Shown: positions 34,722 through 44,162 of the stretch, in pieces | Layout: the number at the start of each line of letters is the position of its first letter | How positions within the stretch are numbered: position 1 is the first letter of the stretch | Source: an uncultured Collinsella sp. | GTDB taxonomy: Bacteria > Actinomycetota > Coriobacteriia > Coriobacteriales > Coriobacteriaceae | Assembly (NCBI GenBank): GCA_900540905.1 | Contig: UQHR01000008.1 | Location: 1-64,000 of the forward strand | Direction: 5' to 3' | DNA: 64,000 bases | The notes under the pieces: generated by a model | What the model saw: only the letters and a program-made list of their open reading frames with translations | The model's database searches: none | Told to the model about the DNA's origin: nothing | Translations under genes and position numbers: made by a program

Positions 34722-37700
34722 TTAGGCGAAGTAGGCTACGCCGCTCTCAAAGATCGGCATGAACTTATCGCCGGGGACATGCTCGGGCACGTTGCGGTAC
34801 AGGTTGTCGCCGCGACGCTCGGCATGGCCCATCTTGCCCAGGACGCGGCCGTCGGGGCTCGTGATGCCCTCGATGGCGAGTGCGGAGCCGTTGGGGTTGA
34901 CGGAAAGATCCATGCTGGGCTTGCCGTCCTCGCCCACGTACTGCGTGGCGACCTGGCCGTTGGCGATCAGCTGGGTGAGCACTTCGTCATTGGCGACAAA
35001 GCGGCCCTCGCCGTGGCTGATGGCGACGGTGTAGGGGTCGTCCAGGCTGCACTGCGACAGCCACGGGGACAAGTTGGACGAGATGCGGGTGCGCACCAGA
35101 CGGCTCTGGTGGCGACCGATGGTGTTGAACGTCAACGTGGGCGCATCGGGCGTGGCGTCGACGATGTCGCCGTAGGGCACCAGGCCGAGCTTGATCAGGG
35201 CCTGGAAGCCGTTGCAGATGCCCAGCATCAGGCCATCGCGGGCCTTGAGCAGGTCGCGGACTGCCTCGGTGACCTCGGGAGCGCGGAAGAACGCCGTGAT
35301 GAACTTGGCGGAGCCGTCGGGCTCGTCGCCGCCCGAGAAGCCGCCGGGGATCATGACGATCTGGCTTGCACGAATGCGGCGGGCAAGCTCATGGGTGCTC
35401 TCGGCGACGGCCTCGGGCGTGAGGTTGTTGATCACGAAGGTGTCGGCCTCGGCACCGGCGGCACGGAAGGCGCGGGCGCTATCGTACTCGCAGTTGTTGC
35501 CGGGGAACACGGGGATGATCACGCGCGGGCGGGCGATCTTGGCGCCGCCGTACACGTGGATATTCTTGGCGCGGAAGTCGATGGTCTCGACCTCGGGGGT
35601 CTCGTCGGCGCTGCGGTAGGCGAAGACGCCCTCGATGCCGCTCTCCCAGGCCTCCTGGAGCTCGGCGAGCTCGATGACTTCGGAGCCGGTGTCGATGACA
35701 TAGCCCTCGACGGTGGTGCCCAGGGGCTCGACGACAACGCCGTCGGCGACCTCGGGCAGCTCGGCATCCTCGGCGAGCTCGACGACAAAGCTGCCGTAGA
35801 GCGGGGTGAAGAGGCTCTCCACGTCTACATCCTCGGCAAGCTCGATACCGATCTGGTTACCGACGCACATCTTAAAGAGGCTCTCGGCGCCGCAGCCGTA
35901 GCCGGGCGTGGAGATGGCCAGGGCGTTGCCGGTAGCAGTGAGCGCCTCGACGGCGTCAAACGCGGCGAGCAGCTGCTGAGCATCGGGGCGGTAGTCCTCG
36001 CCATAGGTGGCGGGGGCGATGCGGACGACGCGGTGCGTGAGGCCCTTGAACTCGGGCGAGACGGCGCGGGCGGCCTTGCCCACGGCGACGGCGAAGCTGA
36101 TCAGGGTCGGTGGAACGTTGAGCTCGCCGGCTTCGTCCTCAAACGAACCGCTCATGGAGTCCTTGCCGCCGATGGCGCCGGCACCCAGGTCGACCTGGGC
36201 CATAAGGGCACCCAGGACGGCAGCCATGGGCTTGCCCCAGCGCTCGGCCTCGGTGCGCAGGCGCTCGAAGTACTCCTGGAAGGAGAGGTAGGTGCGCTTG
36301 TGCTCAAAGCCGGCGGCAACGAGCTTGGCGATGGACTCGACCACGGACAGGTAGGCGCCCGCAAACTGGTCGGCCTCCATCAGATAGGGGTTGAAGCCCC
36401 ATGCCATGGCGCTCGCCGTGGTGGTCTCGCCGTCCACGGGGAACTTGGCGACCATGGCCGAGCTTGGGGTGAGCTGCGTCTTGCCGCCAAAGGGCATGAG
36501 CACGGTCGCGGCGCCGATGGTGGAGTCGAAGCGCTCGGAAAGGCCCTTGTTAGAAGCGACGTTGAGGTCGGTGACGAGCGAGGTCATGCGCTCGGCGAGC
36601 GTGGTACCGGCCCAGCTGGGCTGCCACACGCTACGGGCGCACACGTGGGCGACCTGGTGCTTGGGCGCACCGTTGGAGTTGAGGAACTCGCGGGACAGAT
36701 CGACGATGGCGACGCCGTTCCAGGCCATGCGCATGCGCGGCTCGGCGGTAACCTCGGCGATAACGGTCGCCTCGAGGTTCTCCTCGGCGGCGTAGCCCAT
36801 GAACTCCTCGACGTCACCGTCGGCGACGGCACAGGCCATGCGCTCCTGGGACTCGGAGATGGCGAGCTCGGTGCCGTCCAGACCGTCGTACTTCTTGGTC
36901 ACGGTGTCCAGGTCGACATACAGGCCGTCGGCAAGCTCGCCCACGGCGACCGAGACGCCGCCGGCGCCAAAGTCGTTGCAGCGCTTGATCAGGCGGCAGG
37001 CGTCGCCGCGACGGAACAGACGCTGCAGCTTGCGCTCGACCGGGGCGTTGCCCTTCTGGACTTCGGCGCCCGAGGTCTCGATGGACTCGGTGTTCTGGGT
37101 CTTGGAGGAGCCGGTGGCACCGCCGATGCCGTCACGGCCGGTACGGCCGCCCAGCAGGATGATCTTGTCGGTGGGGGCGGGGCACTCGCGGCGCACGTGG
37201 TTTGCCGGGGTAGCGCCTACGACGGCGCCGACCTCCATGCGCTTGGCCACGTAGCCGGGGTGATAGAGCTCGTTGACCTGGCCGGTGGCAAGACCGATCT
37301 GGTTGCCGTAGCTGGAGTAGCCGGCGGCAGCGGTGGTCACGAGCTTGCGCTGCGGCAGCTTGCCCTCGAGCGTCTCGGACACGGGGACGGTGGGGTCGCC
37401 GGCACCGGTGACGCGCATGGCCTGGTACACGTAGCTGCGGCCCGAGAGCGGGTCGCGGATGGCGCCGCCCACGCAGGTGGCGGCACCGCCGAAGGGCTCG
37501 ATCTCGGTCGGGTGGTTGTGGGTCTCGTTCTTAAACAGGAACAGCCAGTCCTGCTCCTCGCCGTCGACATCGACCTTCACCTTGACGGTGCAGGCATTGA
37601 TCTCCTCGGACTCGTCGACATCGGTCATGACACCGGTCTTCTTAAGGTACTTGGCGCCGATGGTGCCCATGTCCATGAGGCAGACGGGCTTGGCGTCGCG

Positions 37701-38468
37701 ACCGAGCTCGTGGCGCATCTCCATGTAGCGGTCGAAGGCCTGCTGCACCACGGCGTCGTCGATCGTCACGTCGTCCAGGACGGTGCCGAAGGTGGTGTGG
37801 CGGCAGTGGTCGGACCAGTAGGTGTCGATCACGCGGATCTCGGTGATGGTGGGGTCGCGATCCTCATCGCGGAAGTATTGCTGGCAGAAGGCGATGTCCG
37901 CCTCGTCCATGGCAAGGCCGCGGTCGGCGATGAAGGCGGCAAGGCCGGCCTCGTCGAGCTCGCGGAAACCGTCGAGCACCTCGACGGGCTGGGGTTCGGG
38001 GGTCTCCATGTGCAGCGTCTCGGGCAGGTCGAGCGAGGCGATGCGGGCCTCGACGGGGTTTACCACGTAGTGCTTGATGGCCTCGATGGCGGCCTCGTCC
38101 AAGTCGCCCGAGATCATATAGACCTTGGCGGAGCGCACGGCGGGGCGCTCGCCCTGGCTGATGAGCTGCACGCACTCGCTGGCGGAGTCGGCGCGCTGGT
38201 CAAACTGGCCAGGCAGGAATTCGACGGCAAAGACGGCGCCATCGCTTGCGGGGAGCTCGTCATAGGTCACATCGACCTGGGGCTCGCTAAAGACGGTCGG
38301 GACGCAAGAGCGGAAGAGCTCCTCGTCGATGCCCTCGACGTCGTAGCGGTTGATGATCCTCAGGGCCTCGATGCCCTGAATGCCGAGAATCTCGGTCAGC
38401 TCGCCCTTGAGCTGCTGAGCCTCGACGTCGAACCCGGGTTTCTTCTCCACGTAGATACGAGAGACCAT
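34722..38468 (-). CDS. purL: Phosphoribosylformylglycinamidine synthase (single-chain PurL)
   Basis: 1248 residues from the ATG at 38468 (AGGAA upstream). A single-chain enzyme combining PurS-like, synthetase and glutaminase parts. Synthetase: YWSDHCRHTTFGT and NETHNHPTEIEPFGGAATC, a glycine-rich TGSSKTQNTE region and later KDSMSGSFED. The C-terminal glutaminase starts near residue 970 (VIIPVFPGNNCEYDSARAF) and has its nucleophile in MLGICNGFQA (about residue 1080) and a Gly-rich MIPGGFSGGDE loop. It converts FGAR to FGAM in purine synthesis. The size and order match the clostridial/coriobacterial large PurL. It is divergent from the antiporter gene. Confidence 0.96.
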   Translation of the reverse strand: MVSRIYVEKKPGFDVEAQQLKGELTEILGIQGIEALRIINRYDVEGIDEELFRSCVPTVFSEPQVDVTYDELPASDGAVFAVEFLPGQFDQRADSASECVQLISQGERPAVRSAKVYMISGDLDEAAIEAIKHYVVNPVEARIASLDLPETLHMETPEPQPVEVLDGFRELDEAGLAAFIADRGLAMDEADIAFCQQYFRDEDRDPTITEIRVIDTYWSDHCRHTTFGTVLDDVTIDDAVVQQAFDRYMEMRHELGRDAKPVCLMDMGTIGAKYLKKTGVMTDVDESEEINACTVKVKVDVDGEEQDWLFLFKNETHNHPTEIEPFGGAATCVGGAIRDPLSGRSYVYQAMRVTGAGDPTVPVSETLEGKLPQRKLVTTAAAGYSSYGNQIGLATGQVNELYHPGYVAKRMEVGAVVGATPANHVRRECPAPTDKIILLGGRTGRDGIGGATGSSKTQNTESIETSGAEVQKGNAPVERKLQRLFRRGDACRLIKRCNDFGAGGVSVAVGELADGLYVDLDTVTKKYDGLDGTELAISESQERMACAVADGDVEEFMGYAAEENLEATVIAEVTAEPRMRMAWNGVAIVDLSREFLNSNGAPKHQVAHVCARSVWQPSWAGTTLAERMTSLVTDLNVASNKGLSERFDSTIGAATVLMPFGGKTQLTPSSAMVAKFPVDGETTTASAMAWGFNPYLMEADQFAGAYLSVVESIAKLVAAGFEHKRTYLSFQEYFERLRTEAERWGKPMAAVLGALMAQVDLGAGAIGGKDSMSGSFEDEAGELNVPPTLISFAVAVGKAARAVSPEFKGLTHRVVRIAPATYGEDYRPDAQQLLAAFDAVEALTATGNALAISTPGYGCGAESLFKMCVGNQIGIELAEDVDVESLFTPLYGSFVVELAEDAELPEVADGVVVEPLGTTVEGYVIDTGSEVIELAELQEAWESGIEGVFAYRSADETPEVETIDFRAKNIHVYGGAKIARPRVIIPVFPGNNCEYDSARAFRAAGAEADTFVINNLTPEAVAESTHELARRIRASQIVMIPGGFSGGDEPDGSAKFITAFFRAPEVTEAVRDLLKARDGLMLGICNGFQALIKLGLVPYGDIVDATPDAPTLTFNTIGRHQSRLVRTRISSNLSPWLSQCSLDDPYTVAISHGEGRFVANDEVLTQLIANGQVATQYVGEDGKPSMDLSVNPNGSALAIEGITSPDGRVLGKMGHAERRGDNLYRNVPEHVPGDKFMPIFESGVAYFA

Positions 38469-38652
38469 TGGTTCCTGCCTTCCTGATCGGTTGGGCGTAC
38501 GGTACGGTATGCGGCAGCGGTCGGTTTGCGGGGCAAGCCTCGCGGTCGCCTTGAGCCACATGTTTGTAAACGTCACTATGATACGACAGCTCGCGGCGCG
38601 TAGAGGACGGCGAGGGTGCTACAGTGAAGCTCAAACAAGAGAAAGGCATCAC

Positions 38653-40215
38653 ATGGCATTCGTTTCTCTCGCCATCATCGCGCTCGTGGCCTTTGCGAGT
38701 CCCTTTATCGCCTCGGCAATTCCCGGAAAGCCCGTTCCCGAGACGGTCTTTTTGCTCGTGTTCGGCGCGGTGCTGGGTCCGCATATGCTCGGCATCATCC
38801 ATGTGGACGCCGAGGTCTCGCTCGTGTCCGAGCTCGGCTTGGCCTTTTTGTTCCTGCTCGCCGGTTTTGAGATCGACCCCAAGAACATCACGGGCGTCGA
38901 GGGGCGCTATGGCATGGCGACGTGGGTCGTCACGTTTGGCATCGCCTGGCTTGCCGTGCGCTTTACGCCGTGGTTCTCGGTCAGCCATTTCGACGGCATC
39001 GCCGTGACGCTCGCGCTTACCTCGACGGCGCTCGGCACGCTCGTGCCCATCATGCGCGAGCGCTCGCTTACCGGCACACGCGTGGGCGATTCGATTCTCG
39101 CGTACGGTACCTGGGGCGAGCTTGGCCCCGTGCTTGCCATGTCGGTGCTGCTCTCTGCGCGCACCGGCATTCAGACACTCGTGATCTTGGGTCTGTTTGC
39201 GGTGGTCTGCGTGCTGCTGGCCGTGGTCCCGAGCCGCTCCAAGCGCGTCGGCAGCCGCTTCTTTGCGTTTGTCGAGGAGCGCGCCGATACCACATCGCAG
39301 ACCTTCGTGCGCTTGACGGTTCTCATCCTGGTCACGCTCGTGGCGTTCTCGGCCATCTTCGATCTCGACATCGTGCTGGGCTCCTTTGCCGCCGGCTTTG
39401 TCCTGCGCTATATCATCCCCGAGGGCAATCACACGCTCGAGACCAAGCTCGATGGTCTGGCCTACGGCTTTTTGATCCCCGTGTTCTTTACCGTGTCGGG
39501 CGCAAAGATCGACCTGACGGCTGTGGCATCGCGCCCCGGGCTGCTCGTGGGCTTTATCGTGGCGCTGCTCATCATCCGCGCCGTGCCCATTCTTGTCTCT
39601 ATGAGCATCTGTCCCGAGACGCGCGATGTCTCGGCGTATGGCCGCATTACCGTGGCCCTGTACTGCACCACGGCGCTTCCGATCATCGTTGCCGTAACGA
39701 GTGTGGCCGTTAACGCGGGGGCGCTTTCGCAAGACATTGCCTCGGTCATGGTTGCCGCCGGTGCCATCACGGTGTTCTTGATGCCGCTGCTCGCGCAGCT
39801 CTTCTACCGCGTGGTGGATGCTGCGCCGGTTGCCGCCGTGGCAGAGGTTGCCGAGCATCCATCCGATGCGCTCGACATCCTGCGCGCCCACCACGACCTA
39901 GCGAGCTTGCTCGCGCGCGAGCATGAGCTGCTGACTTCGCATGGCCATGGTCGCGTATTCGAGGGCCTGCCTACGCTCGATACGATTGCCGAGCGTCTTT
40001 CCGCCGAGGCGGCGAGCGGCCATATCGATGCCCGTATTGTGGACGCGGCGCATCTTCTTGCCGATAAGACCTATGGAGACGAGGTCGACCCGTCCGAGCT
40101 GACTCCGCGCGAGCGTCGCCGCCTGGAGCGCGCCAAGCTCGCCGTGCGCGAATACCGCCGCCGCATGCTGGAGCTCTATGCAAGAGAAGAAGCCGAGGAC
40201 GACGACGGCAAGTAG
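38653..40215 (+). CDS. Cation/proton antiporter (CPA2-like)
   Basis: 520 residues from ATG 38653 (GAAAGG upstream); the frame extends 162 bases upstream over the purL promoter region. About 12 hydrophobic helices occupy residues 1-400 (PVPETVFLLVFGAVLGPHML, LAFLFLLAGFEIDP, TSTALGTLVPI, LGSFAAGFVLRYIIP), typical of Na+/H+ or K+/H+ exchangers of the NhaP/KefB class. The C-terminal ~130 residues are hydrophilic, with no TrkA-N domain visible. It may set pH or cation balance. The tandem hairpin repeat begins 14 bases after its stop. Confidence 0.9.
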   Translation: MAFVSLAIIALVAFASPFIASAIPGKPVPETVFLLVFGAVLGPHMLGIIHVDAEVSLVSELGLAFLFLLAGFEIDPKNITGVEGRYGMATWVVTFGIAWLAVRFTPWFSVSHFDGIAVTLALTSTALGTLVPIMRERSLTGTRVGDSILAYGTWGELGPVLAMSVLLSARTGIQTLVILGLFAVVCVLLAVVPSRSKRVGSRFFAFVEERADTTSQTFVRLTVLILVTLVAFSAIFDLDIVLGSFAAGFVLRYIIPEGNHTLETKLDGLAYGFLIPVFFTVSGAKIDLTAVASRPGLLVGFIVALLIIRAVPILVSMSICPETRDVSAYGRITVALYCTTALPIIVAVTSVAVNAGALSQDIASVMVAAGAITVFLMPLLAQLFYRVVDAAPVAAVAEVAEHPSDALDILRAHHDLASLLAREHELLTSHGHGRVFEGLPTLDTIAERLSAEAASGHIDARIVDAAHLLADKTYGDEVDPSELTPRERRRLERAKLAVREYRRRMLELYAREEAEDDDGK

Positions 40216-40228
40216 TCGATACTCTCTC

Positions 40229-40512
40229 GGGGAAGCCGCGTCCTGCTTTGAAGGCTCGGAACGGGATGTGGTTTCCGAAACGGGGCCGTTGGGAAACTGT
40301 GTCCCGGAATGGGCGCTCAGAGTGGGATGCAGTTTCCGCAAGAGACCCGTTGCGGAAACGGTATCCCAGAATCGGCGTTCAAAACGGGGCGCAGTTTCCG
40401 CAAGGAGGTCCTGGGGAAAACCGTGCCCCGTTCTGATCCGAAATACTGGGACATAGTTTCCCTTTCATAACAAGAGAAAGCGCGCTCCCTGCGGTTGATG
40501 CAGGCAGCGCCT
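40229..40512. repeat. Tandem hairpin repeat, copy A (four units plus terminal hairpin)
   Basis: Four imperfect units of about 50 nt, at 40229-40277, 40291-40338, 40351-40402 and 40413-40463. Each reads GGAAAC-like ... TCCC, about 15 nt, GGGA ... GTTTCC-like, so each can fold into one hairpin. A terminator-like stem GCGCTCCCTGC/GCAGGCAGCGC ends it (40482-40510). A copy in the same orientation lies at 47080-47304. Together they flank the AT-richer accessory cassette. This covers most of the gene-free stretch 40216-40695. Confidence 0.8.
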
Positions 40513-40612
40513 CTTGCATAAAGCTCTGCTGAGGCTTGAAATTAGTTCGCTATGTAGATTAGGAAACATTAATTGCCAATACTTCAAATTCTGAAATTAG
40601 ACAATGCATTTC

Positions 40613-40643
40613 TTGAGTCTTAATTGCAAATATCGGATATATT
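40613..40643 (+). promoter_or_regulatory. Possible promoter of the Fic gene
   Basis: TTGAGT (40613-40618) and the TATATT-containing stretch (40638-40643), 17-19 bases apart, within a strongly AT-rich leader (about 40540-40680), unlike the surrounding chromosome. Confidence 0.35.
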
Positions 40644-40695
40644 CGAAATAATGAAAGACGATTTAGCTATTTGATTTCAAAGGAGCGATGAAGCG

Positions 40696-41937
40696 ATGGC
40701 GTACAAGACGCTCGAAAAACTCTTTTATGCAGATCCAAGCTCCGATCGTTATGCTTGCCATGACGAGCTGCTGCGCGAGCGCCTTACTGCCGACGGCACG
40801 GTGCGGACTGGAATTCACCTTGAGCATGGTGAACTGTTCGCTTGTGTTCCTTTGAACCTGTCCGTTGCTAGCGAGCGGATCCTCAGAAAAGAGCGAAAGA
40901 TTTCCAACCTGTGGAACAGCTTGCCTTATGTGGCTTTGGGGGCCTCGATTCGTTCGCTGGTGCTTGAGGAGGTTGTTTTCAGCAACGAGATGGAGGGTGT
41001 GCACAGCACGCGGCGCCAGATTGAAGCGGCGCTGGAGTCTGCGGAGGATGCTGCGGCCGAACTTTGCGGTGCCGCCGAAAAGGAGCACACTCCTTTTATT
41101 GAATTCGCTCGCCTCTACCTTCAGCTGGTGGATGGTTCAAGTCGTCCCGGCAAACCCGAGGATATCCGCGAGATTTTCGATGCCGTCACTAAGGGCGTGC
41201 TTGACCCGAAGGACCGTCCGGATGGCAAGATGTTCCGTTTGGGTCCCGTTGTGATTGAGAACAGTCGGGGCAAGATTCTCCATCAGGGTGTTTCCTCGGA
41301 GCCCGAAATCATTGACCTCCTTGGCAAGATGATAGAGTTGGGCAATCGCGAAGATGTCCCAAGCCTCTATGCAGCCTCAATCTGCCATTTTCTCTTTGAG
41401 TATATTCACCCCTTCTATGACGGTAACGGGAGAACGGGGAGGTACCTTCTCGCGTTGAGCCTGAACGAGACGTTGTCGCAGCCTACGGTGTTGTCGCTCT
41501 CTAGGACGATTGCTGAGAATAAAACCGCATATTACAAGGCGTTTGACGTGGTGGAGAGGCCCCTTAACGGTAGCGAGGCTACTCCGTTTGTTGCAATGAT
41601 TCTTGATTTGGTCGAGCAAGCGCAAGATGCCGTTCTGAGCGATTTGGCCGAAAAGCGCGTACAACTCGATGATCTCAAGCGGGCGATCGATGAGCTCGAC
41701 GATACGTTTACCGAAAGGGCAAAAGATATTCTGTTTTATGCGGCACAGATGCATATCTTCGGTGCCTTTGGCGAATCTACGCTTGATGGTGTGTCGGGCT
41801 ATCTCGATGTGACAAAGCCGACAGCGAGTAGGTCATTGTCGAGCCTAATCGCTGCCGGATATTTAGAAAAAGTGTCCGCAAGGCCGCTCGTGTGCAAGAT
41901 GACGGTGGCGGGACTTAATCTGCTCGGGCTAGAGTGA
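40696..41937 (+). CDS. Fic family protein (AMPylator-type) with C-terminal winged helix
   Basis: 413 residues, ATG with AAAGGAG about 10 bases upstream. N-terminal helices carry the self-inhibitory motif SNEMEG (96-101, (S/T)xxxE(G/N)), which blocks ATP in class II Fic proteins. The Fic core motif is HPFYDGNGRTGR (about 238-249), fully conserved, so transfer of AMP or another nucleotide group to a protein hydroxyl is predicted. A C-terminal DNA-binding-like helix-turn-helix (about 350-413, TKPTASRSLSSLIAAGYLEK) is usual for this subgroup. Target unknown. It is the only plus-strand gene in the cassette, converging on the operon across 127 bases, and has a more AT-rich leader than its neighbours. 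Confidence 0.93.
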   Translation: MAYKTLEKLFYADPSSDRYACHDELLRERLTADGTVRTGIHLEHGELFACVPLNLSVASERILRKERKISNLWNSLPYVALGASIRSLVLEEVVFSNEMEGVHSTRRQIEAALESAEDAAAELCGAAEKEHTPFIEFARLYLQLVDGSSRPGKPEDIREIFDAVTKGVLDPKDRPDGKMFRLGPVVIENSRGKILHQGVSSEPEIIDLLGKMIELGNREDVPSLYAASICHFLFEYIHPFYDGNGRTGRYLLALSLNETLSQPTVLSLSRTIAENKTAYYKAFDVVERPLNGSEATPFVAMILDLVEQAQDAVLSDLAEKRVQLDDLKRAIDELDDTFTERAKDILFYAAQMHIFGAFGESTLDGVSGYLDVTKPTASRSLSSLIAAGYLEKVSARPLVCKMTVAGLNLLGLE

Positions 41938-42064
41938 ACATCGGTTATCAGACAAATGAACACTCCGAGCGTTTGCCCGCCATTCCTCCATGGTGTGAAA
42001 TCACTCTTATCCTATTGAGGCGCCTTTGAGGTTGCCAATGGACTGTTGCGGCAAGCGGTGAAAG

Positions 42065-43537
42065 CTATGATTCAATTTCGTTTGTCACATACGCCAGGAG
42101 TTCATCGTCTAAGGCCTTCAGAGAGTTCTTGATTTCTCGCCTGCGCTCGCGAGCCTGTTCGATTTTTGCATCACATTCTCGTTTTGCCTTGAATTCGAAC
42201 GGGCTGAAAAAGGAACGTCTGCTCTTAAGCTCTCGAAGTTCGTTCCCCAGCCGGTCAAATTCATCTTTGAGCGCTTGTTTTTGCGTCTTTTTAACAGGAT
42301 TATCTAACCAGTATTTGGCTTGGAGCTCTGCTTCTTTTTCAGCGCGCTCACGTTCCTTCTTCTTCTCGGAGTCGTATTCGTCACGCTTTGCCATGTCCTC
42401 TTTGAGGCGTTCCTTTCGTAACGTGATCGCCTCGGCATTTAGTGAAAAGCCTTCCTTCACGCTATTTGACACATATGCGCCGTGGGCTCTCGTATAGGTT
42501 TTATGTCCTATGTTCAACTCTTCAATTACACATAAGTTTGACCACACATTGAACAATAACTCGGGTGCCAAGATAAGACCTGTAATCGAATGGCCCTCAG
42601 TCTCTGTCTCTAAGAATTTAATCGCGGTTCTCAACGCTAATTCATATCGATTGTATACGAGCGTGCACATGTCGAAAGCGTCCTCTTCTGCGGACCGGTC
42701 GACGCCGCTGCCGTCAAGAAAGTAATCAAAAATGTTGTTGTTTTCCCACTTGTCTCGCCATTTGGTTACACCGTCTACTACAGAGCTGTCGATGATGTTT
42801 GCTGCCGTAAAATACATTCGTGGTATCTCTTCAGTAAAGAGGTACTTCTCCATGTCTGTATCAATTAAAGCGTGGCGTTGGCTGTCGGAAATATCCGGAG
42901 ACTTGAGCATTTCTTTCTTTGCTTTGCAAAAAGTAAAGGAAAGTTTGCCGATTGCTTCCCATTGGCTTTTTCTTATTTCGAGATGGGATGCCAGCGTGCC
43001 TGCAATCAACGCGAGATTATCATCTGATGGTGTGTTGATTATTGGCTTGGCATACAAGGAGCTAACTGCTTCGATAATATCATCGAGGTGCAGTTTTAGA
43101 CTTTTGATGACGCTCCACGCATGAATTAGGCCTTCACAGGTTTTTACTTCATTTGGAAGCAGTTGAAAGGTTTTGAGAAAACAGTCCGAAGATTCGCGAA
43201 GGCGATTGTTTTTAATTGTCAGTTGCCAGTCGATTGCTATTGACTTAATTGCCCAAGCATCAATGTTGTCCAAATCAATCTCTAACACCTTGTTCGCATA
43301 TCGTTCGGCTTCGCAGAAGTTTCTGGTTTTGCATGCAGTTTTGGCCAACGTGAGCAGCCTTTCTGCATCGGCCGTCTTGTCTGTTTTCACCGTGCCTTCG
43401 ATTTGAACAACGCCTTCAACCATCATTTTCTTTGCGGACTCGAGCGTATATTTCATACCGCAGTTTTGACAGACGAAGAAATCCCCATCTTTGACGATTT
43501 CGGTACCGCCGCAAAGTTCACATTTCAGGGCTTTCAT
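42065..43537 (-). CDS. TFIIB-type zinc-ribbon protein with helical repeats
   Basis: 490 residues from the ATG at 43537. An N-terminal zinc ribbon (C6, C9, C23, C26 in KCELCGG and FVCQNCGMKY) is followed by ESAKKMMVEGVVQIEGTVK, then about 300 residues of alpha-helical, TPR-like sequence. A charged coiled-coil stretch (about 385-490, KKKERERAEKEAELQAKYWL) forms the end. Such zinc-ribbon proteins recur in Firmicutes and Bacteroidota beside SPFH and FHA proteins. No enzymatic motif. It is the last gene of the minus-strand operon, with GAGGT weakly upstream of the start and a 4-base gap to the HEPN-like gene. Confidence 0.78.
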   Translation of the reverse strand: MKALKCELCGGTEIVKDGDFFVCQNCGMKYTLESAKKMMVEGVVQIEGTVKTDKTADAERLLTLAKTACKTRNFCEAERYANKVLEIDLDNIDAWAIKSIAIDWQLTIKNNRLRESSDCFLKTFQLLPNEVKTCEGLIHAWSVIKSLKLHLDDIIEAVSSLYAKPIINTPSDDNLALIAGTLASHLEIRKSQWEAIGKLSFTFCKAKKEMLKSPDISDSQRHALIDTDMEKYLFTEEIPRMYFTAANIIDSSVVDGVTKWRDKWENNNIFDYFLDGSGVDRSAEEDAFDMCTLVYNRYELALRTAIKFLETETEGHSITGLILAPELLFNVWSNLCVIEELNIGHKTYTRAHGAYVSNSVKEGFSLNAEAITLRKERLKEDMAKRDEYDSEKKKERERAEKEAELQAKYWLDNPVKKTQKQALKDEFDRLGNELRELKSRRSFFSPFEFKAKRECDAKIEQARERRREIKNSLKALDDELLAYVTNEIES

Positions 43538-43541
43538 GAAG

Positions 43542-44150
43542 CTAGACCTCTTTCTTTTCAACGATATATATCCATGCAAGAAGCGTTTCTTTGCGAATGA
43601 GAATCCGGGCAGTAATTCTTTTGCCGTCGCGATCTTCGATTAGCACCAAACCGGTTGGAAACAGATATGTCTGTCCGTGTGCAATCCCATTTCGAAGATG
43701 GCGAAATAGGCACTGCATTCTGTTTTCATCACCGCTGCGGCGCTCGATGGAGTTGTCCTCTCGGAGCGTTAGTTTGACATCCTTGTGTAGGACCGCTCTT
43801 GGGTGTTCGGCGCATATTTCTTTATCTAGGGCCATGTTCTCCAGAGTTCCATCAATGGTCTGGCTTCCTATGAAAATGAAAGAGGTTATCCCGGACTCCT
43901 TTAATAGCTTTCTCTCTAGTATCTTGATGGAGGGTCCGTTCCAACCTAAAGACGTCAACGTTCGCTGCGTTGACAAAGCGGTCTTATCTTTTGCGATGGG
44001 TGCTTGCAAAACGTAGAACCGAAATAGCTCTGATAGCTCGTCTGGCGTAAAGCAATCTGATAGAGGGGCTCGATAACCCTCGAGTTTGAATTTAGTGCTG
44101 TTGCAGGAGTGTTGATAGTTTTCATTGACGTGTGATTTATTGGTTCCCAT
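43542..44150 (-). CDS. HEPN-like protein (pEK499_p136-type)
   Basis: 202 residues. The C-terminal half contains LFRHLRNGIAHGQTYLF with R153 and H158, the Rx4-6H catalytic motif of HEPN domains, many of which are RNases in toxin-antitoxin, abortive-infection and CRISPR systems. The N-terminal half has no recognised domain but contains helical segments and a PDELSEL turn. Family placement in the pEK499_p136 group is from motif memory and is tentative. It is tightly packed in the operon: 12 bases after the membrane gene, 4 bases before the zinc-ribbon gene. Codon use is more AT-rich than in flanking housekeeping genes. Confidence 0.62.
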   Translation of the reverse strand: MGTNKSHVNENYQHSCNSTKFKLEGYRAPLSDCFTPDELSELFRFYVLQAPIAKDKTALSTQRTLTSLGWNGPSIKILERKLLKESGITSFIFIGSQTIDGTLENMALDKEICAEHPRAVLHKDVKLTLREDNSIERRSGDENRMQCLFRHLRNGIAHGQTYLFPTGLVLIEDRDGKRITARILIRKETLLAWIYIVEKKEV

Positions 44151-44162
44151 ATCCGGCTTCCT

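Noticed and set aside
34491..38486. Open frame of 1331 codons on the plus strand, antisense to purL
   Set aside because: Covers purL almost exactly on the opposite strand, is Gly/Leu/Asp-rich without motifs, and has no ribosome binding site. Long antisense frames are expected in high-GC genes with biased third bases.
38287..39894. 535-codon minus-strand frame opposite the antiporter and the purL start
   Set aside because: Composition is His/Arg/Gln-rich without motifs; it runs over two real genes.
40229..40463. CRISPR array
   Set aside because: Repeats are themselves palindromic and adjoining, with no distinct unique spacers and no cas genes.
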